Positions 1-12,829 of a DNA stretch of 64,000 bases are shown here, one piece after another. Position numbers and translations under genes: made by a program. Origin of the DNA: Takifugu bimaculatus (lineage: Eukaryota > Chordata > Actinopteri > Tetraodontiformes > Tetraodontidae). The notes below the pieces were generated by a model. It was not told where the DNA came from. It was given only the letters and a program-made list of their open reading frames with translations, and did not search any database. Location: NCBI GenBank assembly GCA_004026145.2, contig CP034979.1, positions 10,694,246 through 10,758,245 of the forward strand, given 5' to 3'. Numbering within the stretch: position 1 is the first letter of the stretch; every line of letters begins with the position of its first letter.

Positions 1-209
1 ACAGAATAAAACGGAGAAGAAATTAACAGTGACATACCTGCGCGTAGTAGCAAAACGCAAACAAGTGTAGAAACCTGAAATAAAGACACATAACATGGAT
101 TAGGTTAATGCAAAGTGAAAAAGCAGAAAAGTAATAGGAGTAAAATAATGTAAAACGGACGGAGGGGAAACACTCACAAATAGCTGAGTCTGGATGGGAT
201 GGGTCGCAT
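1..209 (-). CDS. fgf8: Fibroblast growth factor 8, first two coding exons (partial, continues off the left edge)
   Basis: Secreted FGF-family morphogen that signals through FGF receptors in midbrain-hindbrain, limb or fin and somite patterning (family knowledge). Exon 1 is 209-178: the ATG opens MRPIPSRLSYL and ends at a GTGAGT donor (177-172). Exon 2 is 74-38: a 37-base exon with a TTTATTTCAG acceptor, encoding FLHLFAFCYYAQ, then a GTATGT donor (37-32). The phases match (10 codons plus 2 bases, then 1 base plus 12 codons). The joined 23 residues form a hydrophobic signal peptide nearly identical to the fish Fgf8 N-terminus as I remember it. The FGF core exons lie outside the window. The paralogue (fgf8a or fgf8b) cannot be fixed from 23 residues; missing fbxw4 nearby favours b. 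Fgf17 and Fgf18 share related signal peptides and are the main alternatives. Confidence 0.88.
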
Positions 210-720
210 GTTGGATGATGGTGAAAAATTCTCTTCCAGCTGATGCGCAAATCCAAACAATCGGATGTCCAAACCCGCGGAGAAATCCACACAAACAGAA
301 ATGCTCAGAAACGCTCAGATGGAGACATTGCCGAGCAAATCAATGTCCATCGTCCGAGTGGAAGTGTTTAATGACAAGTTTCTAAAGAAGGACGGTTGTG
401 TCAAGAGTTTTCGGAGACGCGTCCTGTCTTTTAACAAACCAGATGGTCCGCGTCAGACTATTCCAGGTTTGTAATCCCCGTGGTATCCTTCAGGTGTGGT
501 TGTTAAAGTGTGTGATCCCCTCAGCTGCTTCTGCTCTGCTCGGCTGTGGCTGGACTGCTGGCTGCACTACGTCGTGTCCCTCCTCTCTCTGCTCCCATCC
601 TACAACCACAACGCTGTGCCGTGTCAGGCGTCTCGCTCGGCACTCGCTCAACCCCCGGTTAAAAATGGCAGGCTGATCTACGAAGAACTAGCCCCCCTTT
701 TTCTGCAGAACAAAAGTGGA
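210..720 (-). promoter_or_regulatory. fgf8: Probable fgf8 5'UTR and promoter region
   Basis: This stretch lies directly upstream of the fgf8 ATG on the minus strand. It is richer in CpG than the flanking DNA, has no convincing coding frame, and holds an A/T-rich TTTTTAA-like element near 660-668 (minus strand) that could position transcription. FGF8 genes are known to have long 5' leaders. The exact transcription start is not visible. Confidence 0.45.
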
Positions 721-888
721 CGGGCCCAGCCCCACTCCCCTCGACACCCCCCCCCCCCCCACTCGCCCCCCTGATTTAAATCATCCCTTTTACCTGAGGA
801 GCGACCCGCACATTTAGCAAGGGGGAGAACGGGACGAGGAGGAGCAATGCATGGGCAGCCCTGCGCAAACCCCTGCGCCCCCCGACAC

Positions 889-897
889 ACGCACACA

Positions 898-970
<73 letters not shown>
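889..970. repeat. (CA)n microsatellite
   Basis: About 36 near-perfect CA units just upstream of the fgf8 promoter region, preceded by a C-rich stretch at 740-775. Confidence 0.97.
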
Positions 971-973
<3 letters not shown>

Positions 974-1099
974 AAAACCGAAAAAGAAATCCCAAAACAA
1001 CAAAAACTAATAAATTGAATGACTGACCGCGATGCCCCCCCCAGCCCGTCTCTCTCGGCCCGCCTGCTCCATCAGCTTCGGGATGCTGCTTGACTTTTG

Positions 1100-1640
1100 T
1101 GTATTGACAGAGCCAAGTGCGAGACATATTAAAAGGATTACAGACGATTAGCGTTTTTAAAACACCCCCTCCCGTCATTTTATTAAAGAGAGCAACTTCT
1201 TTTCTCTTCAACTCAAGACAAACGGCACCTTAAGGACCTATTCATGAGAGCAATACATGATTTTTCTGGAACACAAAGACAACGGCGCAAATCTTAAAGT
1301 GCTTAAAGCTGGAACGTGATATCAACGCCAACAATAATCTGAGCCATTTTTGGCGTATCGTAGGTGGCACATTAATTATCTGCAAACTGCGCCTTTTGTT
1401 TAAAGAATAGCAGCCCAACAAGCCCATTATCAGTTACAGTTTATTGATTGATTTGACCATTAATTAGTCCCCTGGGTATCGGCCGCAATGAAGACACTGA
1501 AACTCTTTTGATTAATAAAGCCAATTCAATTTGTCACTGAATGAGACGTGAATGTGTGAACCACGCACCGGGAAACATGCGGGAGGACGACTTGAATGAT
1601 TACAGATTTTTCCACGTCATTCTCTTCCAAATAAGCCTGA
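1100..1640. promoter_or_regulatory. Candidate conserved non-coding element upstream of fgf8
   Basis: Unique-sequence block between a microsatellite and ordinary intergenic DNA. It has several homeodomain-type cores (TTAATTAT near 1372, CATTAATTAGTC near 1460), a CCATTAATTA/TTGATTGATT cluster near 1441-1470, even base composition and no open frame. Such AT-core-rich unique blocks next to FGF8 are typical of its enhancers. The call is inferred from texture and position only; no alignment was made. Confidence 0.45.
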
Positions 1641-4245
1641 TTTAGTGGAGCACTTGGTGCCCGTTCCTCTCTGTCTTACAACAGGCAACCACCAGTGTGC
1701 GCTCGAGAGGAGGCGCTGCGTCCTGGATGCTGCAGCCTTTTGTGGACTGACTTCATCTGTTATCTGCTTCAATGACAGGCTTCATGTTGTCACATGATTT
1801 GCTGTTCTGTTTTCTTTCCTCCCTCCCATTAGTGTTGTGTGTTTGTATGTTTGTGTGTGTGTGAGACAGAGAGATAAAGGCAGAGGATACACATTAAACA
1901 TGTCTCATGTGAACACATATATAGACTCCTAGAATAACTTACATGCAATTGACTTCATTTTTATGATATATTTTCCATTTCAAGGCATTTTTAACTGTGT
2001 CCACAATGGATAAAGGAGCCACTAAAATTGGATAAAACTTCTATGCACACTGCAGCAGGTTTTTCCCACTGGGAGGTTTCCGAAGCAGTGGCAATAATCT
2101 TTAACTTACTTGAATATAATTCTAAAATGTAAGGGAAATCCTTGAAACATGACACAACTATAAGTGCATAAACACTGTTGAGAGTGGTACAGTTTTGTGG
2201 GGGGAGAGAGAGAGGAGTATGTGATGAGCGGCAGGTAGCTGCCACTCTGTACCTTGGCTCTGGGCCCGGTCGCCCTCCCCTTAACCCCAGGAGCCCTGCA
2301 TCCATCAGCAGCACTGCGGGGGGCACACACCCCTCCCCCTGCCTTCTCTCATCCTCTCTCTGCTCCACCACTCATGACTATTCAGATCCATCAAAGTGAG
2401 CGTTATGAAAAATGAATTGATTCAATGATGATTTTTCATATCCTGAAGCATTTATTTTAGCCTGGAAGAGCCATCCCTTCGTGAGCGTTAAGCCATCGCT
2501 GCAGGTGTCGTAAACATGTCAAGACAACATTTAATGCACATTCTATAACTCATGCAGAGCCTGAAACAGTCCTGCAGTATCTCCCTCCAACTTAGTTAGG
2601 GTTAGTGGTCTCTCAGATCAACGGACTGGCTCAAGTCTATTGGCGGGACTTATTAGGCACAACACCTAGCTTGTATAATCCGCCCACCTCTGTAACTGGT
2701 TTAATCGGTCGCATCTCAACTCTCCTCAGTAGATATATTGCAGGCAACATTACTATTCTCTGTCATGTTTCTAGGACATCCCACTGATGTTGCCGTACAT
2801 GTGTACCAAACTGTAAGTAGTTCAACTCTCTTTTCAGCTCCTAATTACTCAGCACTGGTTTTAAATGGTATTCATAAATAAATGTAAAATCTACTTTTCA
2901 CCATATAAATCTGAATGTGTTCCAGCTGCTACACCCCAGCCTAGAATCTCCATATAACTGCCAAGCTCCACTTACTTAGTATTTATGGATTTTTTTAAAC
3001 ACAAGATTCAGGATGCCTGTCCTCCTGAGCATCCTTAAACTGTTTTTCTTTTTAAAAGCCCTCCCCAGCCAGATGTAAAGTGATCATTAATATTAGAATC
3101 TTTGCATGACAAACCACTGATCCAGTCACTGGGGCAGAGGCACTAGCTGCTGTTGACGGGGGTTTGATGTGTAAGCCCACAGGGCCTGGAAACAAATGCT
3201 CCAGTTCCTGGGACGCACCAACGCCGTATCAATATCACACCAACAGAGTTTGTCAAGCTGATTTTGGACCGGCGGTGTTATTTCACTTGTGGCGAAAGCA
3301 CATTTTGCTTCTCGTTACCTTATGATTCAATGGCAAGATGGTCAGGCAAGTTAAAAGTCTAACATTAACCCAAACAGAAGTAGTGACTCCATCTACTTCC
3401 TCACAGTATAGAAATGATGTGTGTATGCCTTCAATACTTTATCCATCTGGATGGACAGAGAGAGTGAGAGAGAGAGTGAGAGAGAAAAAGTCCACTGGCA
3501 CTAAGACACAGACGTTTCCAGTCTCAAATGGTCGAGGCAGATGGTTTGGCTTTTGCTTTGCTCTTTGGTTGAGCTGACCCAATGCTGCTCAGTGCTCTGT
3601 TAATTATATCCATTCCTTATGAACACGTAGACTCTGTACGTTGGCTTCAGCAGTGACCCCAGTTAGCCTCAGATGCCTGGACTCATGTCCCAGAATGATG
3701 CATCATATAAGTGCTCGTAACTCACACATGAGTGTTCTGTCCCGTGCTGTTTGTATATTTCAAATGTAGTAATTTAATTTAATTTTTTTTAAAAAGTCAC
3801 TTAAAGGACCGTTCTGGGAACTCATGGCTCATTGCGACCACCCTTCTTCAGGGATGCTACTGGTTCTGTTGGAGTGCTCAAAGGCGAGGGCTCCACCTGA
3901 ACGGGAGGTATGTGCTGGGAGCTCGGCTCAGTCCTGGAGACGAAGAAGGAGCTCAGACATCTGAGCATCACACTTGAGCTGCTGCTCAGATGTCTGAGGG
4001 GAGCCATTTGAGTTGGTTCGGGCGTTTGGTTGGGATTTCTTCCTGGGGAGGGGTTCCTGGCTTGTCTGGCTGGGAGGAGACCCAGTAGCAGACTCAGAGC
4101 AAGCTGGAAGGGGGGGAGGTTCCTGTCCAATCTAACTCTCAATACCAGGGTGTTTTCCCAGAGAAGCTGGAGGTGGTAAATGGGAAGTGGGTAGTCAGGG
4201 CTTCCCTAGTGATGTCACAGCCTCCATAGTAACGTCAATTAATAC
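1641..4245. other. Intergenic stretch, no gene recognised
   Basis: Only short, composition-driven open frames occur here. There is a TG run near 1843-1862 and a GA-rich run near 3460-3490. The region 2920-3300 has an even, unique texture and might hold a weak regulatory element. Nothing else could be identified. Confidence 0.5.
3952..3998. repeat. Perfect 15-base inverted repeat (hairpin)
   Basis: CTCAGACATCTGAGC at 3952-3966 is the exact reverse complement of GCTCAGATGTCTGAG at 3984-3998, with a 17-base loop. Each arm is itself almost palindromic (CTCAGA..TCTGAG). No terminator-like T run or known transposon end follows, so the role is unknown. Confidence 0.8.
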
Positions 4246-4246
4246 A

Positions 4247-4248
4247 AT

Positions 4249-4318
<70 letters not shown>
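4247..4318. repeat. (CA)n microsatellite
   Basis: About 36 CA units, uninterrupted. Confidence 0.97.
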
Positions 4319-4320
<2 letters not shown>

Positions 4321-7300
4321 TTCTGAGTCGAATCAATTCAAGACATCTTTGTGTGAGCAGGACACTGAAAATTGGGTTGCAGATTAATTTTGTTAGCTGA
4401 AACGCGACACCTGACTTCCTGCCTTTTGTGTGCAAAATCAGATTACAGTGCATCGTGGGGAAAGTGCACCTGCAGTCCTCATCTTTACACCTGAGTGTGT
4501 GTAACAACACGTATTTCTGCAGTGACACAAAGTGGGCTTCTCTTTGGAAGGCAAATCCACAAAAATGTATTGTTGTCTACGGACACATTTCAAAATTGTT
4601 GCCTTGACGTGTCAGTCTTGTGATTTAGCCACAATGTTTAGAACAAATTCAGAACCTTTAAAAACAATTTTTTAACACTATTTTACACTCAAGGTAGAAG
4701 GGCAGTGTTAGAAGTTGTGTAAAATGTAATGTGAATTATGTGTTAGCACAATTCAGGAACAACTTCAACACTGACAACAATAATATCAGCGTATTTTATT
4801 CTTTGGCTTACTGGCAGGAATAAGTCTGTGGAAGAGAAACCCAATATTGTGGCGCGACAGTGACATTAGTGAGCACAAAGGAAAACACGGGTTGACTGCA
4901 GTCTTCACATTCCTGAGAGGACGACCACCAAATGGACGGATGCTGAATGGAGCAGCATGTGTGACATCTCTGACATGCACAAACACACACAAATTGGTCC
5001 CTAGATAATTAGAATACTTTCAACCGCATTATTGTAGCATTCCTTGAGTGATGCTGCTAGTTGATCTCCAACCAACGGGGTCAAGGGAAGACGTACACAC
5101 CCAATGGAGACTTTTTACTGTTTAAGCTGTTCACAAATGATTTGCGTGACCTGTAAGCAAAAGGCCTCCGCATTAGTGTGAAGATTAGTGCAGCGCTAAG
5201 CAAAACCAAGAGGCAGGTTAGGGTTAAGTGAAATGTGTGAGAAGGTGGGAGAGACCATGCAGTGACCGAGAGGGGAAATAAATTGAAAAAGCAGATACTA
5301 AAAGAAGGTCTTGCAGGAATTTGTAGAGGTGGAAAAAAAAAAGGGGGCTGGTGGAAAAGGGAGATGCAGCATCGTGTTCTGAGCTGTTGTGTTTCTTTCA
5401 GTCCCCTTCTTCAAAGGGACCCCGTGCCTGATGTCTTTAGCATATGCTGCTCTGGGGGTTAGAGCTGGAGCACAACAGCACACAGTACCTGCAGCAGCGG
5501 AGCTGCAGGGGGAGAGCAGCTCAGACAGGATTTAGCAGAGAGCTCTCGCTCAGCCCTGCAGGTGAACCTTACGCCATGCTGATGGTATCCTGGCAATGAC
5601 GGAGGGGCCACAGCGCCAGGAGGGTTTGAACAACGGTTAGAATATCTGCAGCCATGGGACTTCGGGGCTTGGATCTCCCAACTATGGTGGTCTCTGAAGT
5701 TGTACGCTAGTGTAAATAATACTAGATATGTTTCACTACCACAATCATAATAACAAAACTTGGGTTTAGGCTTAAACTTGTAAAATTATGGTTCCAATCA
5801 CAACAACAATAAAGACAAGTAATTTTTTTTTTTTACCCTAAATATCATAAGAACATACCTACTTGTGTTTTTATCCATGGTGTAAAAACTGCAACTGGAT
5901 AGACTTTTGATGATGTCACACTAAATAGAAAATAAACTGTATGAATAGCAAATGATCTGCTGGAGGGATGGAATGCTCAGTTCATTGAGTGAAACATAAT
6001 ATGTAAATTAGTTTTAATGGAGGCCTCCAGTGACAATAAATGTCTTATTTACATTGGCCACTAACACAGGCTGTTTGACGTTGCTATTGATCAAATGACC
6101 TATATCGTTTACTGAATATTCAGTATGAAATTTAAGAAACCAGTCATGGTAATAAAAAGGTATCAGTATTAGTGTTGCTGCATAACCTTGACCTCTGACC
6201 TTTTCCCCATTCATGTCATTCAAAGTAAATAGGCGCGTGAGCAGGCCCACAGATATACTCTGAATCTTCCATCTTTTCATGCCCTACTTGGTCGCGGGCA
6301 CATATTTAGGCAGCAGCGGAGAGGCGGTGGAATGCTCTGTGGAACTGGGTGGTTTGTTGGGAAGTGTTTAGTAGGACTAGACAAGGCTGTCAATCGGACG
6401 CATTATCTCCGCTCAGCAGTGTCAACGAGCCTATCACCTCTGGGTGGTGAAAAAGACGGCCGCTCATATCTGAGAAGGACTGATAACCTCCAGTGACCCT
6501 AAGAGCAGGGACCCTGGCTCCCCTGTTAGTGGACTGAAAGCACATTTGGTCCTTCATGCACACCTTCTCGTCTTTCTCTATGTCTCAGTGTGGGAGTGTT
6601 CAAAATTAAAGTTCCCGCCAAGCAATTACTTGAAATTGGTTCAACCCTCATTTTAACTGTAGCAACACAAGTGTGATTAATCATGTTTGTGGTAAAAAAA
6701 AAATTCTCAATCTTTTAAAAGATTTACTGTACAACATTTTAAAAACGGAATTGGCAGATTGTCACTTGTGAAAAAGATGTTGCTGATGACAACCTGGAAA
6801 TGAGAGCTTAAAAAAGATTCTACGGAGAAAGAGAAAGCTCACCTCAGAATAGCCAAATCAGTATAATAGTCACATATTTAAATGATATAAATCCATCCAT
6901 AATTAATTAAATTAATTAAATAACTGAATATTTTCCCCATAACAGGAAATTACGCTATATTCCTAAGTCAAAATGTTCAGTTTTGTTAGATGATTTCAAT
7001 GAATCTTTATGGGAAGTAAAAAAATGCTTTTGATTTCACGTCCAGCTTCAAATGCAACGTGGTTCAATGTCTGTGACTTCCACTGATTCCAGAAGCCATA
7101 GCAGGAATTATCCACTGAGAACAAATTTGGTTGGCTTGTTTCCAGCTTTTCCATCACTGCTGGAGCCTTTCCCCCCCAAATCTTCTCCTCATACAAGATA
7201 TTTGTTTGAATTTAGACAGTAAAATGTTGCCACCTTCCCAGAACGTGCTGGACCGTCTGTGTTTGTGCTTATCAGCCGACTGAAATAGCTACCAGGGTTA

Positions 7301-7782
7301 ACAAGGAGCATTGACAACCGGCCTGGCCGTCCTCAGCACTGGAGCACCAAAAGACTGCTGTCCAAGATGTCCACCATCATTCACAAAACCATCAAATTAA
7401 AAATGACCAACAATGACTCCGTATGTCGCACTAACAAGCCGACTTCTGCTCAAAATAGCAGGCTGCAATTTAATTTGTTCATGGAAAATGAACAAATGAA
7501 CAAGTTAAAATTTGAGGGGAAAAAAGACTTTTACATTCTCATAACATTATACATAACATGAAATATAAAAAACACACAAACCTTTTAGGGAAATAATGTT
7601 TAGTTGACTTTCTTTAAGAGAGTGAAGTGAGTTGTGTCAAAACTAATGTGTGGCAGTTGTGTAGCTTCCCAGGCGTGAACCAGCAGAACATTCTTCAATT
7701 AGTTCTGTTCAGTGTAGAAAATCTTGAATGAGCATCACCCCCCCACTAAGTAGTGGTCAATTAGATGTTTTGGCTGTTCTGT

Positions 7783-7786
<4 letters not shown>
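4319..7786. other. Intergenic stretch, no gene recognised
   Basis: Contains A- and T-rich tracts (5829-5840, 5332-5345) and short spurious frames. The block 6290-6560 has a unique, even composition that could be regulatory: it includes GGACGCATTATCTCCGC and a CGGCCGCTCATATCTGAG-type stretch. No repeat family or gene recognised. Confidence 0.45.

Positions 7787-7820
<34 letters not shown>
7787..7820. repeat. (TG)n microsatellite
   Basis: About 17 TG units. Confidence 0.95.
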
Positions 7821-7822
<2 letters not shown>

Positions 7823-7839
7823 CTACACATGCATTGGGG

Positions 7840-8010
7840 GTGGGAGCGGGCTGTAACAGTTGATACATGCGATGTGAGATGAGTTGGCGCTCTGACAGGA
7901 GCTGTCACTGGAATAGCAGGGGGGTCCTTATCAATCAACCCCCCAGCTGCCAATCAAATCCCCTTACCGTGGCAACCAGAACCTTCTATCTGCACAGCTG
8001 TCATCTCTCC
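7840..8010. promoter_or_regulatory. Weak candidate regulatory element
   Basis: Unique block after a TG repeat with TTATCAATCAACC and CAATCAAATCCCC motifs that resemble TALE/HOX-type sites. No coding potential. Inference only. Confidence 0.25.
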
Positions 8011-8322
8011 CTCTCTCCCTTTTTGTAAAAAACAACAGTATTGTGTCTGAAACACACTCCGATCTTTCTAAAACACAATTTCATGGGATCCTACATACGT
8101 AGCCTGCTGTGTATTCCTGATGGAAATATTGTGATATTGTAACTTTCACATCATGACAATTAAGTTTCTCCAATAAAAATCCAATACCTGAACGTTCTAG
8201 AAGATTATCAAATCGGATCAGGGAGAAAACTGACTGGAAATTGAGGCTGGTGATGGATGTGGATTGGTTAAAAATTGTAAACATGCTTGTTGGTTTCAGT
8301 GATAAATTGGAATAAAGTGGCT

Positions 8323-8324
<2 letters not shown>

Positions 8325-8405
<81 letters not shown>

Positions 8406-8406
8406 C
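8325..8406. repeat. (CA)n microsatellite
   Basis: About 40 CA units with a CGCA break near the right end. Confidence 0.97.
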
Positions 8407-8540
8407 TGCGCTACAGTCACAGGGGGAGAAAGGCAACCTATGGGCTTTGTTTAACAGTAGCAAAATGAATATGTAAAGGAGAGCTCATAAATAGAGAGCT
8501 GAAAGACACCCAGCTGAGCCTACTGTTGGCTGGCCTCTGG

Positions 8541-8541
8541 C

Positions 8542-8611
<70 letters not shown>
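8541..8611. repeat. (CA)n microsatellite
   Basis: About 35 CA units, the second CA tract within 300 bases. Confidence 0.97.
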
Positions 8612-8613
<2 letters not shown>

Positions 8614-9299
8614 GAGGTTCTTTAAGGCAAAGAGAACCTGCACTCAATCAAAGGTCTGTAAGGGAAATAGTTTTTAACAGATCAATCACCTGTAGGATGA
8701 GACCAACAGAACAATCCATCTCTGGGTGAAGCTTCAAGTTAACGGATGAGCCGCTGCACCACAGTTACACACACTCTGCAACTGTCACTCACTTACTTTT
8801 GTTTGGAAATAATAAAAGAAACGAGTTTGAAATGAGTTCAAAGCTCATAAGAATATAATAATACGTGCCAAAAAAATCGGACGATCCCAACTCCTGTTTA
8901 TGTGAACTTGTGAAGTTAAACTTGATTTGACAGTGTTGCATTTTCCATTACTTCACTAATAGATAGAAGGAATTCCCTGTTCAAACTACAGCTGAGCTCA
9001 ACCTTTGTAAATTGTTCACAACCCCTTCTTTATTTTGAAGCAGATTTTGGTCCATTTGTACAGAGAGATGGACGCTTTCATGCCCACTGTCGCAATACCA
9101 AATCAAAAAGTGTTCAGACTGTAAATTGTAAAAAGTGTGTGGACAAAATTAGATGGTGGAAGAAGCTTTTGAATTTTGAGTTATTGGGTTCCTCAGATGA
9201 GCAAAAGAATCGATTCCGTCAAGCCACTTAAATTTTCCAAAAGCTACAATAAATATAGGAAATTAATTCATTTTCATGTTAAATTCCTATTTATTGTCA

Positions 9300-9810
9300 A
9301 GGGAAGGGACATCTAAATAACACTGAGCTGGTGCACGCCTACAAATATCTAGAGGTCATCGCTGGACTGTTCCCACATGAATGATACCCTTGGCATGAAG
9401 GGGCAGAGCAGTCTGTCCTTTCTGTGGACATCAAGATCCTTTGACATGCGTGAGGAGATGATGACCATGTTCCACCACATGGTGGAACAGCAGCAGGGTG
9501 TTGGGGAGGCAACCTTAGACAAAAACACCGATCGATTGGATAAGCTGGACAAAAATGACGAGACTTGACCCACTACACTCTGTCGGGGCGTGGACCACCC
9601 TGAATCAACTGAAGGATATCAAGGTTAATCATCTCCTGAACTACGCCATTTTGGACTTTGCACAATTTTAGTTTATGTCATATTTTCATTCCAATGTGCT
9701 CTTGTTGTCTGGTTGTAAGTGTTGATGCTGTTTTTATGTTTTGATGAGGTGCGACGCAGTTGAATTGACTTTTGGGGATGAATGAAGTACCTGCCTGCCT
9801 GCCTGCCTGG
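9300..9810 (+). mobile_element. Decayed LINE 3' fragment (reverse transcriptase C-terminus plus 3' end)
   Basis: The frame at 9377-9568 includes KGQSSLSFLWTSRSFDM. This resembles the conserved post-catalytic segment of fish non-LTR reverse transcriptases (KGQSRLYFLRRLRSF-type). It is interrupted by stops and shifts on both sides. The element ends near 9775 with the typical TTGGGGATGAATGAAGTA 3' end and a CCTG-repeat tail (9790-9808). Clade (Rex/Tx1-like) not resolved. Confidence 0.65.
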
Positions 9811-9840
9811 ATAGAGTCACCGGCCTGCCAGTGGAACCAT

Positions 9841-9900
9841 ATTAAGATTAAGATTAAGATGTACTTTATTCATCCCCGTGGGGAAATTGAATTGAATATG
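9841..9900 (-). mobile_element. LINE 3' end, opposite orientation
   Basis: On the minus strand the sequence reads CAATTTCCCCACGGGGATGA, then ATAAAGTACATC and a (TTAATC)n tail. This is the same 3'-end signature as the element at 9300-9810 but inverted, so the two tails face each other across about 35 bases. Only the last roughly 60 bases are visible. Confidence 0.7.
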
Positions 9901-12310
9901 TTGTCAGTGGGAAGTGTGGCATCTACATATAAAGGGATTGTGTTTTCAGTGTGAGGCTGTCTGGTTCCTACCTGCAGTGGGCACCAACAATGCCCAGAGA
10001 AACCTGAAATACCAGTGTTGTAAGAGTCCATCAACACCTCCAGGAGTTGCGTTCCTTAGCTTCACCTTTGATCAGTAGTCTGGTGCTTCTATGAGAACCT
10101 CTAATGGAATGATGTTATTTACATGTATTATTATTATTGCTATTAGAACTATCAGCCTGGTTGTAGTGAAAAAGCAAACAACTGGTTTTTTCATTGGAAG
10201 AGTGAGTAGAAACAATGCAAATGAAGGTACAGCCAAGAATTGTGCTTGTTTTTATGCCATAAATGAGCTGCCCCATGCAGCAAATCTTTACAGATAACGG
10301 ATTAAAGGGGAGAAAGGACATTTAAAACCAATGTCTATTTAGAAGCAACAGCTTCTGAGATGGCGAGAAATTCTGATATGAGATTCAGATATTAACAGTA
10401 ATAAATACTGCATATCATTCTTTCTGAACCTGTTATTGTACTGTTGATGTTACAAGAGCAACATATCAATGTGACCTTTCCCAAAGTTTGAATCCATTGA
10501 TCAGGGAGGATCTTGTATTCTATTCCTTCTGCTTGCAGTCTGCATGCATAATTAGTATGAAAAGAAACATGCTATTGACATATGGCTGAAATATCTGCAT
10601 GTCTGCTCTCAACATTCCCTTGGTTTTGTTTATTGCTCCCTCAAAGACCTCAAAGCCTTTGACCAGGTTTCATAGATGCCGTGAATGCGCAAGAAGTCTG
10701 CAAATCCTGCCTCACTCGACCGGTCTTCTATAGATACAGCATTTCATGGTTTACAAAGCCAATACATGGATCTAATTCTTTCAATTACCAATATATGTCA
10801 AATCCTTTACGAGTGCATTATAAGCCAATGTGGAAGAAGAAAATCCATAATTATTAGGGCTGAGGCCTCTTTACCTCCTCTGTACTAAATACAAAAACAA
10901 TAATGTTTACATTTAAATGACATGATAAATGCATTTCTAAGTTAGTTTCCCAGTAAATCGTCCTCAGATCTGGGGTGGGACAAAGGTCTCTCCATCACCA
11001 GTCTGACTTTGTGTCAATTTGAACGTCATTTTGAATTTCTTTGTACATGTTTGATTGTTATGTTACATGTTTGATTGATGATTTTCCACCAAATGATTCA
11101 GCAAAACAAAACAGCATTTCTCCTCTGTCAGAAGTGTCCAATGTAGAGGAAATATGTTTGGTCTATGACTGGATAACCATAATCGATTATGCATTTTAAT
11201 CCGATCTAAGATCAAGGTTAAATGTTATTGTAATTAAATCACATCCTATTGACACTTTGAATAAAGGTATTATGTATTCTCTCCATATAAAGTCAGATTG
11301 ATGTTCATGTTTAAAATAATCTTGTACAGAAATGCACAGTGAACAGAGCAGGAGTGACCAGTATGGAGGATGTAACCATCACAATAACTGAGCAGAACTC
11401 TATCATGTTTCCATCAGCAGCTCATTGAAACTCCGTTAGTTGTGGACAGGTTACTTCAAACAGGCTCAACTGGAGATCTGCACCCAACAAAAAGCTACTG
11501 AGCTCCCCAAAATCCACAGCTGAGTGCATTTTTACAAGCCCTGCTCGAGTCTCAGGAGCAAGTGTTGGACCTGCCATTGTTGAGTTTCGTGTATTAGCGA
11601 CCGTAAAAGAAGCCTTCATAGGGCCCCATAGAACAGTGCACCGTGAGATCCCAGGGACCAAACACAGAGGCCGCAACTGGGAAACTGGTGCATTGTTATT
11701 CACAGAGGCAGACACTCTCCCTTTTGAGCTGCATTGGGGGATCCACCATTGCAGGTAGTTGTGAACTGTTGCTTCTTTTTGAGATGAGGGTCGGCTACAC
11801 AATGAGACACTTCTGATACAATGACTTCAAATAAGTTTCAAGGTAAACTGCCCCTGCACAACAGGTCACAGACACCGAGGGCGGCCTTGCGTATTGAGCC
11901 ACGTATTGGTGTATTGGCTGTTTTGGAGGTCGTAAATGAACAGAGTAATAACTTGTCTGCGTCGTGTTTGCCAGTGAATGGAGGCGGGTGGCTCTGACGT
12001 CGTTGTGAGCCTGCAGAGTAATAATTGTTGTGATCAAACGAGAGGAAACTCCCGGGAGCCAGGGCAAGTCTGAGGGTCCGGGCAGGCCCCCAATCTGACG
12101 GAACTTTAACGACGACTTCTCGTTCCCACATTTGTCTTTGACACACCTGCTGCTTTGTTCTGTGGTGGTGAAAACGCAGGTTTCCAACACACCAACAGTG
12201 CCCACTAGTGGTGATTTCATTCAGCAGTCGCATCATAGCAGGATGTCGATCCTGGTGCTGATCTGAATGTTCAAACGGTGAAATGGAGCATCTACAAAGG
12301 TAGTAAAGCA
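9901..12310. other. Intergenic stretch, no gene recognised
   Basis: Holds two overlapping minus-strand frames at 11795-12311 and one at 11422-11802 (126-157 residues). None has a recognisable domain, and their composition is compatible with chance. The 10440-10720 block looks unique and could be regulatory (TGCATGCATAATTAG near 10541). Confidence 0.4.
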
Positions 12311-12315
12311 AAGCA

Positions 12316-12543
<228 letters not shown>

Positions 12544-12634
12544 AATGCAGTGGCAGTTAAAAAAACATACTTGGCATTGTTAGGGACCTCTTAAATGGTT
12601 AATCATTAACCTTTGACCCTGACAATAACCTTAT

Positions 12635-12638
<4 letters not shown>

Positions 12639-12720
<82 letters not shown>
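12639..12720. repeat. (CA)n microsatellite
   Basis: About 41 CA units, perfect. Confidence 0.97.
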
Positions 12721-12723
<3 letters not shown>

Positions 12724-12829
12724 TGGTCTACATCAAAGCCAGCAGGTGGAAAAAGCCCTAACTCACATTCATTGAGGAATAAAAGGCCACAATCCACATT
12801 AGCCCAGATTTAATGATGTGGGAGAATAA

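Noticed and set aside
678..1211. 177-residue minus-strand frame
   Set aside because: It is largely a Val-Cys translation of the CA microsatellite plus promoter DNA; no domain, and it overlaps regulatory sequence.
11795..12311. Overlapping 141- and 157-residue minus-strand frames
   Set aside because: Two competing frames with no domain; neither shows conserved-protein character.
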